The notes: generated by a model from the sequence alone, not told the origin. Counted from the first letter of the stretch, positions 7,290-14,821 are shown. The stretch is 17,249 nucleotides of DNA from Clostridia bacterium (GCA_009783365.1 WRHG01000016.1:1-17249), one strand, 5' to 3'. A program made the numbers and translations.

Positions 7290-7349
7290 TGAGTTCCGTT
7301 TCTACGTAAACGCTGAAAAACGATCTTTGTTACAGAAAGGAAACCTTCT

Positions 7350-8276
7350 ATGTCTCAGACCAGCCAGCCAGCCCCGAGCCCCAAGAAAAGGAAGCGCCGC
7401 AGGAAATGGCCTTGGATCTTACTCCTGCTACTCGCAGCGCTGCTTTCATGGCTCTATTTCTCCATGAATCAACAGGCGTCCCAAACCTACCAAAGCGAAA
7501 CGGTTCAGAATCGCGATATCGCTACATATTACAGTTTCTCCGGCAATCTGACCCCGGTTACCGACAAGGTACAGACCGCCAAGGAGGCGGTCAAGGTAAA
7601 GGAACTGTATGTGGAGGAAGGGGACCGCGTCGTCAAGGGTCAGGCCCTGCTTCGAGGCGCGGATGGTTCCCGGGTGACCGTCCAAGAAAACGGCATCATC
7701 GATACCCTCTATGCGGAGGTGAACGATCCGCTGCAAGCGGGCGCTCAAATCGCCCATATTATCGACTACGACACTCTGGAGATCAGCCTGGACGTGGACG
7801 AGTACGACATTGGCGCCCTCAGCCTTGGCAAACAGGGAGACGTATATTTAAACGCCCTGGACCAAAAAGTTACCGGCATTGTCAGTGAAATCGCCCGGGA
7901 TGCCACTACAGAAGGCGGCCTTAGCTACTATGCTGTGAAGATGCAGATCGAAGCCCCGGAGGAAATTCGCAGCGGTATGAGCGTGGAGGTAAGCGTGCTA
8001 AACAAGCAGGCCCTTTCCACCCCCAGCGTCAGCGTTAACGCCCTGTCCTACGACGAGTACAACAGACCCTTTGTGCTGCTTAAGGACGCGGAGGGCCGGA
8101 TGACCGCTCAATATATATCGACCGGGGTTTCTGACGGCCTGTACATTCAGGTCACCGAAGGGCTGGACGAGGGACAGGTCGTCCATTATCAGAGCCAGGA
8201 TCTCAGGCGTTTTTTCATGATGCCCGGAAACATGCAGCAGAACCGCCGGGATATGCAAGTTCGATTAGGCAATTAA
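7350..8276 (+). CDS. Membrane-anchored periplasmic-adaptor (MacA/HlyD-like) protein
   Basis: Adaptor (membrane fusion) protein of a MacAB-type ABC system, 308 aa. A very basic N-terminus (KKRKRRRK, residues 12-19) precedes one transmembrane anchor (about 20-39); the rest faces outward. Two lipoyl half-motifs are visible: VKVKELYVEEGDRVVKGQALL (about 81-101) and VQENGIIDTLYAEVNDPLQAGAQ (about 111-133). They are followed by a beta-barrel segment (LEISLDVDEYDIGALSLGKQGDV) and a membrane-proximal region. The long coiled-coil hairpin of Gram-negative MacA is missing between the lipoyl halves, as is usual for Firmicute forms. It is first gene of a four-gene plus-strand operon and lies 14 nt before the ATPase. 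Substrate unknown: peptides, antibiotics or envelope components are all possible. Confidence 0.88.
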   Translation: MSQTSQPAPSPKKRKRRRKWPWILLLLLAALLSWLYFSMNQQASQTYQSETVQNRDIATYYSFSGNLTPVTDKVQTAKEAVKVKELYVEEGDRVVKGQALLRGADGSRVTVQENGIIDTLYAEVNDPLQAGAQIAHIIDYDTLEISLDVDEYDIGALSLGKQGDVYLNALDQKVTGIVSEIARDATTEGGLSYYAVKMQIEAPEEIRSGMSVEVSVLNKQALSTPSVSVNALSYDEYNRPFVLLKDAEGRMTAQYISTGVSDGLYIQVTEGLDEGQVVHYQSQDLRRFFMMPGNMQQNRRDMQVRLGN

Positions 8277-8290
8277 CGGGAGGGATGAAC

Positions 8291-8998
8291 ATGCAGGAAT
8301 CCGCTCCCCGCCATCCCTTCTTTCAAATGACGGATATTTGCAAAGCCTACTGGATGGGAGACGAGTGGCAGCCCGTATTGCGGAACGTATGCCTGTCCAT
8401 TGATCATGGGGAGTTTATAAGCATCCTGGGCCCCAGCGGCTCCGGCAAAAGCACGCTGATGAACATCATCGGTTGCTTGGATACCCCCACCTCCGGCGAG
8501 TATATCCTTCACGGCCGCCGCATTGAGGATTTGGAACCCAACGACCTGGCCGACATCCGTAACAAAGAAATCGGCTTTGTGTTTCAGTCTTTCCAACTGC
8601 TGTCACGCCAAAATGCCCTTTCCAACGTAGAGCTGCCCTTGGTATACGCCGGTCTGTCCCGGAACAAGCGCCGGGCGCGCGCGAAGGAAATGCTGGTTCG
8701 GGTCGGGCTGGAGGATAAACTGTACCACTACCCCAATCAATTATCCGGCGGCCAGCAGCAGCGGGTGGCCATCGCCAGGGCTCTGGCTACCCATCCCACC
8801 ATCCTGTTGGCGGACGAACCCACCGGCGCGCTGGATCAGACCACCGGCCGCCAGGTATTGGGCCTCTTTCAGGAGCTGAATACGGAGGGGCATACCATCA
8901 TCATGATCACCCACGATATAGCCATCGCACAAAGAGCTTCACGCATCGTGAACATATTGGACGGGGTTCTGGAGGAGGGGATGGTGGAGAATGCTTAA
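8291..8998 (+). CDS. MacB/LolD-type ABC transporter ATP-binding protein
   Basis: Single-domain ATPase of 235 aa. Walker [10 protein letters not shown] (residues 47-55), Q-loop FVFQSFQLL (97-104), signature [15 protein letters not shown] (151-165), Walker [13 protein letters not shown] (171-182) and H-loop ITHD (206-209) are all intact. The ADEPTGALD form is typical of the MacB/LolD/FtsE group. The ATG at 8291 is chosen because GGGAGGG ends 6 nt upstream. An ATG at 8285 abuts that site with no spacing. The gene overlaps the following permease by 8 bp, showing translational coupling. It energises the neighbouring FtsX/MacB permease. Confidence 0.95.
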   Translation: MQESAPRHPFFQMTDICKAYWMGDEWQPVLRNVCLSIDHGEFISILGPSGSGKSTLMNIIGCLDTPTSGEYILHGRRIEDLEPNDLADIRNKEIGFVFQSFQLLSRQNALSNVELPLVYAGLSRNKRRARAKEMLVRVGLEDKLYHYPNQLSGGQQQRVAIARALATHPTILLADEPTGALDQTTGRQVLGLFQELNTEGHTIIMITHDIAIAQRASRIVNILDGVLEEGMVENA

Positions 8999-10178
8999 AG
9001 AAAGTCTGCGCATGTCCATCGCCAACATCCGGGGCAACAAAATGCGTTCCTTCCTTACCATCTTGGGGATTATCATCGGGGTTATGGCGATTATTACCCT
9101 GATCACCGTGATGCAAAGCGCCCAGGGTGAAATGAGTTCTCAGTTTGAAAGCCTGGGCACCGGTATGGTATCCGTGTCCGCCAGCGGCACGCCCCTGAAG
9201 AGAGGGCTGACCGAAGCAGATGTAAGAGCCATCGGCGAACTGGAGAACATCAGCGGCACCTCCCCCAGCTTGAGCACCACCTTGAGCGTGGTCTGCAAGG
9301 GAATTATCCAGGAGGATGTGGCCATCCAGGGCAAGGGATTCGCCTATTTCCGACGGGAGGCCGACGCCATCCAGCGAGGCCGGCCCCTGCTGCCTGTGGA
9401 CCAAGAGCAGAAAAACCGCGTCTGCGCCATCGATACCAATTTGGCGCAAGCCCTTTTTTCCGGCGAGGATCCCCTTTTTAAGGAGTTGCTGGTAAACGGC
9501 GTCCGCTTTACCGTCGTAGGCCTGCTGAAGGACAGCGAGTCCAACGTAATGAGCCAGATGAGCGGCGGTACGGACGACGGCAAGGTCGTCATGCCTTACA
9601 CTACCTTCATGCGGCTATTGGGCTTGAAGAGCATATCCTCCCTGGACGTGTACATCACCGACAGCAACCGCACCGACGAAACCGTCGACACTTTAAAACA
9701 CCTGCTGGACGGAGCCTTTAACTACAAGGACAACAGCTATCGAGTCATCAACATGGAAAGCCTGCTGGAAGTCATGAATACCATGATGGGCCTCATGACC
9801 AGCCTTTTAACCGGCATCGCCAGCATCGCGCTGCTGGTGGGCGGCATCGGCATCATGAATATGATGCTGGTCTCCGTCACGGAACGCACCAATGAAATCG
9901 GCCTGCGCAAGGCCCTGGGCGCCCGGCCCAGCAGCATCCAAATCCAGTTTTTGTTTGAAAGTGTTATGCTTTCCCTTTTGGGCGGTTTCATCGGTATGCT
10001 GCTGGGCATCGTCACCAGCATGCTCCTGGCTTCTCTGATGGATATCACCTTTGTGCTTTCTTCCTCCGCAATCGGCCTGGGCGTAGGCTTCTCCCTGCTG
10101 GTGGGCGTGGTTTTCGGCTGGGCTCCCGCCCGTAAGGCCAGCAACCTCAACCCCATCGACGCGCTTCGAAGCATGTAG
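8991..10178 (+). CDS. MacB-like FtsX-family ABC transporter permease
   Basis: Permease of 395 aa with MacB architecture. The N-terminal cytoplasmic stretch and first membrane segment include NIRGNKMRSFLTILGIIIGVMAI. A large extracytoplasmic MacB_PCD-type domain (about residues 45-270) follows, then three C-terminal transmembrane helices of the FtsX domain, with the hallmark GGIGIMNMMLVSVTERTNEIGLRKALGA (about 283-310) and a closing WAPARKASNLNPIDALR. The ATG at 8991 lies within the end of the ATPase gene. MacB-type proteins work as mechanotransducing efflux or extrusion pumps with an adaptor, here the upstream gene, the downstream gene, or both. Confidence 0.94.
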   Translation: MLKESLRMSIANIRGNKMRSFLTILGIIIGVMAIITLITVMQSAQGEMSSQFESLGTGMVSVSASGTPLKRGLTEADVRAIGELENISGTSPSLSTTLSVVCKGIIQEDVAIQGKGFAYFRREADAIQRGRPLLPVDQEQKNRVCAIDTNLAQALFSGEDPLFKELLVNGVRFTVVGLLKDSESNVMSQMSGGTDDGKVVMPYTTFMRLLGLKSISSLDVYITDSNRTDETVDTLKHLLDGAFNYKDNSYRVINMESLLEVMNTMMGLMTSLLTGIASIALLVGGIGIMNMMLVSVTERTNEIGLRKALGARPSSIQIQFLFESVMLSLLGGFIGMLLGIVTSMLLASLMDITFVLSSSAIGLGVGFSLLVGVVFGWAPARKASNLNPIDALRSM

Positions 10179-10263
10179 CCAGGGGCATCGCTCCTAACCC
10201 GTTGCCACCTACGACGAACACCATCCACAGCGTTGATCTTACAACTCCAAAGGAGGATGAATC

Positions 10264-11346
10264 ATGAAAAAACTCTTGGCAGGTATTCTGATCCTGGCGC
10301 TTTTATCGATGCTTCCCCTGGGTATTTTGGCGGAAACCCTTCCGGAGGAAATCAATCCGGACGGGCTGATCATCAGCGTACGGGTCATCGCCTCCTATGA
10401 GGTGGCTCTGAAAGCACCCGCCAGCGGCAACCTAATGCCCTTTGTCCTGCGGGCCGGGGATACCGTTAAAGCGGGAGATACCCTGCTGACCGTGGAGCCG
10501 CAGAAGGTTTATGCGGAGGCGGACGGTACCGTCGCCGCCATCTATGCCCAGGCGGGCGACAGCGCGGACGCGGCTGCCGAGCGCTACGGCTCCGTGCTGG
10601 TCATCGAGCGGGTGGACCGCTATGAGGTCAAAGCCAATGTGAGGAGCGGCTATAACAGTACCATCAACCGCAACCCATATGTGGGGACCAGGGTATACCT
10701 GCGTTCCGCCAACGAGAAGTACTTTGCCGACGGTCTTATTACTGCGGTAGACGGCAAAAACATCACTGTTGCAGTCATCGGCGGGGATTTGATCTTTACC
10801 GAGGACGTAAAGATCTACCGCACCCCTGACTATCGAAATTCTTCCCTGCTGGCCCGGTCCAGTTTGAGCGTAGTGGCCCCTGTCACAGCCGCCGCCAGCG
10901 GTACCCTCATCAGCATGGACGTAAAGGTGGACGACCCGGTGAAAGCGGGAGACCTTCTGTTTACCTATGTGCCCGACGTGCTGGAACCAGCCCGCAGGGG
11001 CAGGTCCGATGCCACCTCCGTAAAGGCTGAAACCGATTTGATCATCTCCGACATCATTGTGAGCCAGGGGGCTGGCGTGCAGGAAGGGCAAAGCCTGATT
11101 ATCGCCTATCCGGCAAGGGAGTTCCAGCTTTCCGGCCAGGTGGAGGAGGCGGATTTGCAGCGCCTCCATCCCGGCGACAAGGTCAGCGTCCGCTTTGAGG
11201 AGCTTGGCTTGGGACCGGTAGAGGCCACGCTGACCTCCATCGCCTCCCTGGGCTCCGATGAAGATCCCAGCCAATTCAAGGTCTATTTCGATTTCATCCC
11301 CCCCGAGGGTGTTACCCTGGGTATGCACGCCACGGTGGAGAGGTAA
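10264..11346 (+). CDS. Secreted second adaptor-like protein with two lipoyl-like domains
   Basis: Predicted exported protein of 360 aa. An N-terminal signal peptide (MKKLLAGILILALL..., cleavage after LGILA near residue 23) carries no lipobox cysteine and no retained anchor. Two biotinyl/lipoyl-like pairs are visible: APASGNLMPFVLRAGDTVKAGDTLL (51-75) with AEADGTVAAIYAQAGD (84-99), and AAASGTLISMDVKVDDPVKAGDLL (209-232) with AETDLIISDIIVSQGAGVQEGQSL (255-278). A barrel-like segment (FQLSGQVEEADLQRLHPGDKVSVRF) follows. The start is firmly set by AAAGGAGG 7 nt upstream. The 85-nt gap from the permease holds no terminator, so it probably belongs to the operon. Its likely role is an extracytoplasmic partner of the ABC pump. 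Having two adaptors, one anchored and one soluble, is unusual. Exact function unknown. Confidence 0.82.
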   Translation: MKKLLAGILILALLSMLPLGILAETLPEEINPDGLIISVRVIASYEVALKAPASGNLMPFVLRAGDTVKAGDTLLTVEPQKVYAEADGTVAAIYAQAGDSADAAAERYGSVLVIERVDRYEVKANVRSGYNSTINRNPYVGTRVYLRSANEKYFADGLITAVDGKNITVAVIGGDLIFTEDVKIYRTPDYRNSSLLARSSLSVVAPVTAAASGTLISMDVKVDDPVKAGDLLFTYVPDVLEPARRGRSDATSVKAETDLIISDIIVSQGAGVQEGQSLIIAYPAREFQLSGQVEEADLQRLHPGDKVSVRFEELGLGPVEATLTSIASLGSDEDPSQFKVYFDFIPPEGVTLGMHATVER

Positions 11347-11528
11347 GCGGCCAAACAACAGTGTTTGATAATGCAATCTTTGGGCCTTTGTAATTGCCCC
11401 ATAATTCCAGCTCCTATCATCCGGAATTTTGGAACGTGGGAGTATTTAGGGCTGTGCCTTCGTTGAATAAAAGGAAATGTTGGTGTTCATAAAGCAACAT
11501 CAGCGGCGAAAAGTCTGGAGGTGCGAAG
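11347..11528. other. Intergenic region before the propeller-like gene
   Basis: About 180 nt with no open reading frame of note. It holds two weak inverted repeats: AATTCC/GGAATT around 11404-11429, and ATGTTG (11478-11483) with CAACAT (11495-11500). The second could form a small leader hairpin about 20 nt before the ribosome binding site. I see no convincing sigma-A promoter and no terminator with a T-run, so operon membership of the next gene is open. Confidence 0.45.
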
Positions 11529-12785
11529 ATGCGTCAATTTTATTATGTGGGGACAAGAAGGACTCTGTCAGTGCTAATGCTTGTGGTCTCTTTGGCTACA
11601 GCACACGCCATTGCCGACATGATTATTGATAGTAATGTGCCAGATATTAGTGAATATGGCTTGGAGCCCATATCGGAGTTCTCGGTGGATATACGTGTCG
11701 TACCAAATGGTGTGGCATTCTTGCCGGACGGATCCATTGTCCTGGCTGGCGATGAGGCCGTGCTTGCCGGCCGCCTGGGAGACGGAAAGCCAGCCATCGC
11801 CGTTTGCATAAACGCCCAGGGCGAGGAACTATGGCGGTATGAGGAGCGTTACCTGCCGGGAACAGACAACAGATTCTTCGGTGCGTATGCTCTGGAGAAT
11901 GGCAATATTCTTATTTTCCATTCTGCCATTGATGCGAATTATTCAAGGCAGGTTTTCGCCCTGCAAATTCACGACGGTGAACTGATGTCCAGAACAGAGC
12001 TGCCCGAAATGAGTTCTATGTATGGCGTCAACTCGGGGTATGTCGTCTGGACATCAGATCGATCAATCATCACAGACACCAATGTGACGCATTACCCCAG
12101 GTTCGACATGTATTCCCAAAGCAATGAGAAAATTTGGAGCAAGGCATATGACCATCCCTTTTATGCCGGGCGTTTCCTCCCCCATTCGGATGGCTATTAT
12201 CTCGTCGGATATGGAGATGTCACCGAGACGAGTTCGCCAGAGTATTCTGGCTATGCCGCGAAAATGAGCGCGGACGGCGATATCGAATGGGGCCATTTGT
12301 TCATCAATTCTTTTTCGGAAAGCAACTCGACATACAGCGATGCGGTTTTGCAGAATGACGGCGGCCTATTGGCCGTAGGCGTCGTTTATGAGGCGTCCGA
12401 CGGTTCCACCCCATCCGCTCCCTGCGCAACCAGCTATTCGCCCAATGGGGAAAAGCGCTGGGAAAGAACCTACAGCGAATGGACAGGCTTCAACTTTGAT
12501 GCCGTCGCCGTCACAAAAGGCGGATATCTTGCGAACATATGGCACTCTGGCGGCTTTGGCAATGCGGTGAGGCAAGAGTTGACGATGGTACTGCTCAATG
12601 AGGAGGGAGAATTAATCGCCAAATCGGAGGAATTGCTCGGAGATGGCATGTACAAGGATACTGTCAGCCTGCATAACACGAACCATGGAGCATACATGAT
12701 CATCGGCGTCCAGTTGGCAGACGACGAAGAACTGCTTCGTGCAGATGCACGGTATTATCAAACCATAATCCGACAGGTTGAGTAG
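11529..12785 (+). CDS. Secreted beta-propeller-like repeat protein, function unknown
   Basis: Exported protein of 418 aa that I do not recognise as a named family. Basic N-terminus, hydrophobic segment and an AHA or AIA cleavage site near residue 27-29 form a signal peptide. The mature part repeats, every 40-100 residues, a strand-turn-strand pattern like propeller blades: FLPDGSIVLAGDE, ALENGNILIFHS, FLPHSDGYYLVGYGD, VLQNDGGLLAVGVVY, VTKGGYLANIWH and NTNHGAYMIIGVQ. Between these come segments such as AQGEELWRYEE, DGDIEWGHLF and NGEKRWERTY, the usual second strand of PQQ/WD-like blades. GGAGG 7 nt upstream of the ATG supports the start. By eye the gene is more AT-rich and uses rarer codons (ATA, AGA, AGC mixtures) than its neighbours, which may mean later acquisition. 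It may be co-transcribed with, or independent of, the MacAB-like operon 180 nt upstream. Confidence 0.8.
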   Translation: MRQFYYVGTRRTLSVLMLVVSLATAHAIADMIIDSNVPDISEYGLEPISEFSVDIRVVPNGVAFLPDGSIVLAGDEAVLAGRLGDGKPAIAVCINAQGEELWRYEERYLPGTDNRFFGAYALENGNILIFHSAIDANYSRQVFALQIHDGELMSRTELPEMSSMYGVNSGYVVWTSDRSIITDTNVTHYPRFDMYSQSNEKIWSKAYDHPFYAGRFLPHSDGYYLVGYGDVTETSSPEYSGYAAKMSADGDIEWGHLFINSFSESNSTYSDAVLQNDGGLLAVGVVYEASDGSTPSAPCATSYSPNGEKRWERTYSEWTGFNFDAVAVTKGGYLANIWHSGGFGNAVRQELTMVLLNEEGELIAKSEELLGDGMYKDTVSLHNTNHGAYMIIGVQLADDEELLRADARYYQTIIRQVE

Positions 12786-12942
12786 GGCTGAGAACATCCC
12801 TACTTATCCGCTGGGTCACCCCCTGATTCTCCTTCATGCCTGCACTGTTCAATGTGTTGTCTAACCCGTACGCGTGTTGTAACACGCCAAAAAAACATAC
12901 TCTATTTGTGTTAAAATAGGTTGCGAAATAGCGCAAAATGCG

Positions 12943-12976
12943 TACAATTGACTATTGTATGCAAATTACAATTGTA
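12943..12976. repeat. Cluster of TACAAT/ATTGTA inverted half-sites
   Basis: TACAAT (12943-12948), ATTGTA (12954-12959) and the self-complementary TACAATTGTA (12967-12976). They form overlapping inverted repeats with 5-nt and 7-nt spacers. They lie about 20-50 nt upstream of the MarR gene's -35 box. This layout suggests an operator for a dimeric regulator, though AT-rich chance repetition cannot be excluded. Confidence 0.5.
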
Positions 12977-12995
12977 TACTTCGTATTCAGGCCAC

Positions 12996-13023
12996 TTGAA
13001 AAAGCGGTAAACCATGTTATGAT
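12996..13023 (+). promoter_or_regulatory. Sigma-A promoter of the MarR-family gene
   Basis: TTGAAA (12996-13001), a 16-bp spacer and TATGAT (13018-13023), each 5 of 6 to consensus. The predicted start is near 13030, leaving a leader of about 70 nt. A FabT-like palindrome begins 8 nt after the -10 box. Confidence 0.7.
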
Positions 13024-13031
13024 GAAACTTG

Positions 13032-13044
13032 TTTGAGCATCAAA
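13032..13044. promoter_or_regulatory. FabT-like operator at the MarR gene's transcription start
   Basis: TTTGA-GCA-TCAAA, a perfect 5+5 bp palindrome with a 3-nt centre, matching the core layout of the streptococcal FabT site (TTTGA-N3-TCAAA). It sits directly downstream of the -10 box, the expected place for autorepression by the downstream MarR protein. Assignment to that protein is inferred from position and from the protein's FabT-like wing. Confidence 0.6.
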
Positions 13045-13098
13045 ACATTCGGTTTGTTGTCCGATCCATTTTATGTTCAAACACGAAAGGAGCGCCTC

Positions 13099-13542
13099 AT
13101 GCGAGACGCCCGCGCCACCCTGAACCATGTACTGGTTGCTCTTTTCCATCACATTCTCCGCATTGAAGAACGTTCGCTGCACGAACCGGGGGTCAGCATT
13201 CGGGAGGCCCATGTAATCGAGGCCGTTTGCGGAACGACCGACCTCCGCATGACCTCGCTGGCCCAAGCGCTGCACATCACCATGGGTTCTCTCAGCGTGG
13301 CGGTGTCCACGCTGGAGCGCAAAGGCTACCTCCTGCGGGAGCGCACCAAGGATGATCGGCGGGTCATCAACATCCGTCCTACGGCGGCTGCCTTGCGGGT
13401 TCAGGAAAAGCACAAAGCCTTTCACAAGGAGATGGTTGACGCCATTGTGGGCCTTCTGGACGAAAACCGGCTGGCTGTTTTGGTACAAGCCCTCAACAGC
13501 ATTGATCACTTTTTAACAGGGAAAGAGATGGAGCAACCCTGA
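13099..13542 (+). CDS. MarR-family transcriptional regulator, FabT-like
   Basis: Winged-helix dimeric regulator of 147 aa, the normal MarR length. Helix-turn-helix and wing are at about residues 49-96: DLRMTSLAQALHITMGSLSVAVSTLERKGYL, then ERTKDDRRVINIRPT with the conserved DxR wing. The recognition region and the RxxxDRRVxxIxxT wing resemble Firmicute FabT, which represses fatty-acid synthesis genes with acyl-ACP as corepressor. The ATG at 13099 has AAAGGAG 6 nt upstream. The TTG-initiated extension to 13033 would read through the operator. It is monocistronic: own promoter and operator upstream, intrinsic terminator 100 nt downstream. A fatty-acid role is hinted at by the FabT-like site and by an acyl-ACP thioesterase gene 1.3 kb away, but no fab genes are in view. 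A multidrug- or stress-type MarR remains possible. Confidence 0.85.
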   Translation: MRDARATLNHVLVALFHHILRIEERSLHEPGVSIREAHVIEAVCGTTDLRMTSLAQALHITMGSLSVAVSTLERKGYLLRERTKDDRRVINIRPTAAALRVQEKHKAFHKEMVDAIVGLLDENRLAVLVQALNSIDHFLTGKEMEQP

Positions 13543-13640
13543 TCGAAGGCAGGGAACGCGCCCGCCAAAGGTCCGCGAAACAGCTGCGGGAGGAGCCCCG
13601 GGTATACTAAAAAAGCGATCCGAACCCTGAAAAACGGAGT

Positions 13641-13681
13641 GGAAGCGTGTGCCAGGCAGGGCGCGCGCTTCCCTCTTTTTT
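13641..13681 (+). terminator. Intrinsic terminator downstream of the MarR-family gene
   Basis: GGAAGCGTGTGCC pairs with GGCGCGCGCTTCC over 13 bp (two G-U wobbles) around a 6-nt loop, followed by CTCTTTTTT. It lies about 100 nt after the MarR stop and just before the pfkA promoter, so it insulates pfkA from upstream transcription. Confidence 0.88.
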
Positions 13682-13691
13682 CACAAGAGCC

Positions 13692-13720
13692 TTGCGCAAG
13701 AAGTACAGCCTTGCTATACT
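13692..13720 (+). promoter_or_regulatory. Promoter of pfkA
   Basis: TTGCGC (13692-13697), a 17-bp spacer and TATACT (13715-13720). The -10 is 5 of 6 to consensus, the -35 3 of 6. It gives a leader of about 45 nt. The position immediately after a strong terminator supports it as the start of a separate transcription unit. Confidence 0.65.
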
Positions 13721-13771
13721 GTTGCGGGTGGGCGATTCGGAACATCGCATTCCCCGGGAGGAGAAAACAGA

Positions 13772-14821
13772 ATGAAAAAAATTGGCATATTGACCAGCGG
13801 CGGCGACAGCCCCGGCATGAATGCCGCGGTGGTAAGCGTAGCCCGCTCGGCAGCCATGAACAGCATTCAGCTGATGGGAATTAAGAGAGGATACAATGGT
13901 TTGCTGGGCCTCAGCGACGATCCTGAGGATGATATAGCCCTGCTGGATCTGGAAACCGTGCTGGACATCGCGGACCAGCGCGGCACCTTCCTGCGCACCG
14001 CCCGCTGTGAAGCCTTTAAAAAGCCGAAAGTCCAGCGGGAGGCAGCGGAGAATCTGCGCAAGATCGGCATCGAAGCCCTGGTGGTCATCGGTGGGGACGG
14101 CAGCTTTAATGGGGCTCAATGCCTTGGCGGGCTTGGAATTCCCTGCTTATGCATCCCGGGTACCATTGATAACGACCTGGGCTATACGGAATCCTCTCTC
14201 GGCTATGATACCGCCGTGAACGTATGTGTGGATTCTGTTCGTTCCATACGGGCAACCAGCCGCAGCCATGACAGGCCCGCCGTGGTACAGGTGATGGGCC
14301 GCAACTCAGGAGATATCGCCATGCGCACCGCCATCGCAACCGGCGCTGAAATGGTGGTGGTGCCTGAAATGGAATGGGATGTGGAAGAGCTTGCCTCCCG
14401 GCTGAATAAGCTGATCTCCCAAGGTAATACAAGGGCCACCCTGGTGATTGGAGAGAACTGCTGGCACAAAATGAAGGAGTTTGACTGGCGCAAGTTCCTA
14501 AACGATAACGGCAAGACCGTTTATCCCGGCGAACCCATTACCGCAGAGCGGCTGGCCAGCGTCCTAAAGCGCAAATGCGGCGGCGCGGAAGTACGGGCAA
14601 CCGTCATCGGCTATACGCAGCGGGGCGCCATCCCTACCGCATACGACAGCGCTTTTGCCTTTGAGGCAGGCCATACGGCGGTACAGCTTTTGAACCGCGG
14701 CGTCATCAACCAGGCCATCGGCGTGCAAAACGGCAGGGTATCTTATATGCCCATCGTTGACGCCCTCAACATGAAAAAGCATTTTGACAGGGAACTTTAC
14801 GATCTGGTAAACAGGCTATAG
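13772..14821 (+). CDS. pfkA: 6-phosphofructokinase (ATP-dependent type)
   Basis: Glycolytic kinase converting fructose 6-phosphate and ATP to fructose 1,6-bisphosphate, 349 aa, about 30 longer than E. coli PfkA. ATP site: GGDSPGMN (10-17) and GGDGS (107-111). The glycine in GGDGS and the glycine before TIDND are the ATP-type residues; pyrophosphate-dependent enzymes have Asp and Lys there. Catalytic TIDND is at 131-135. Substrate residues equivalent to E. coli R162, M169-R171, E222 and R243 are present (R168, MGR 175-177, E228, R275). The residue matching E. coli H249, which contacts the sugar phosphate, is Tyr281 in the segment RATVIGYTQRG. The ATG at 13772 follows a GGGAGGAG site 8-10 nt upstream. 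The reading frame open further upstream runs through the terminator and promoter and is not coding. The 3' end overlaps the convergent thioesterase gene by 25 bp. Confidence 0.92.
   Translation: MKKIGILTSGGDSPGMNAAVVSVARSAAMNSIQLMGIKRGYNGLLGLSDDPEDDIALLDLETVLDIADQRGTFLRTARCEAFKKPKVQREAAENLRKIGIEALVVIGGDGSFNGAQCLGGLGIPCLCIPGTIDNDLGYTESSLGYDTAVNVCVDSVRSIRATSRSHDRPAVVQVMGRNSGDIAMRTAIATGAEMVVVPEMEWDVEELASRLNKLISQGNTRATLVIGENCWHKMKEFDWRKFLNDNGKTVYPGEPITAERLASVLKRKCGGAEVRATVIGYTQRGAIPTAYDSAFAFEAGHTAVQLLNRGVINQAIGVQNGRVSYMPIVDALNMKKHFDRELYDLVNRL

Larger units (their letters stand above)
12786..13098. other. Regulatory intergenic region upstream of the MarR-family gene
   Basis: About 310 nt without a gene and locally AT-rich. 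It contains, in order, a 16-bp near-perfect palindrome GCGTGTT-GT-AACACGC (12872-12887); a cluster of TACAAT/ATTGTA half-sites (12943-12948, 12954-12959, 12967-12976); a sigma-A promoter (12996-13023); and a FabT-like palindrome (13032-13044) that is also part of a longer stem with 13073-13083. A candidate upstream promoter, TTGCGA-16 bp-TACAAT (12921-12948), overlaps the half-site cluster. No small ORF with a ribosome binding site was seen. Confidence 0.6.

Noticed and set aside
10432..11376. Minus-strand open frame of 314 codons opposite the secreted adaptor gene
   Set aside because: The plus-strand gene has a signal peptide, lipoyl motifs and a strong ribosome binding site; the reverse translation has no recognisable domain.
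12782..12803. GTAGGG/CCCTAC hairpin at the stop of the propeller-like gene as a terminator
   Set aside because: Only 6 bp with a 10-nt loop and no T-run after it.
13603..13608. TATACT as a second pfkA promoter
   Set aside because: No -35-like sequence at the right distance, and it lies upstream of the strong terminator.
13649..13771. N-terminal extension of pfkA by 41 residues
   Set aside because: It runs through an intrinsic terminator and the pfkA promoter; the PfkA fold starts exactly at MKKIGILTSGGD.
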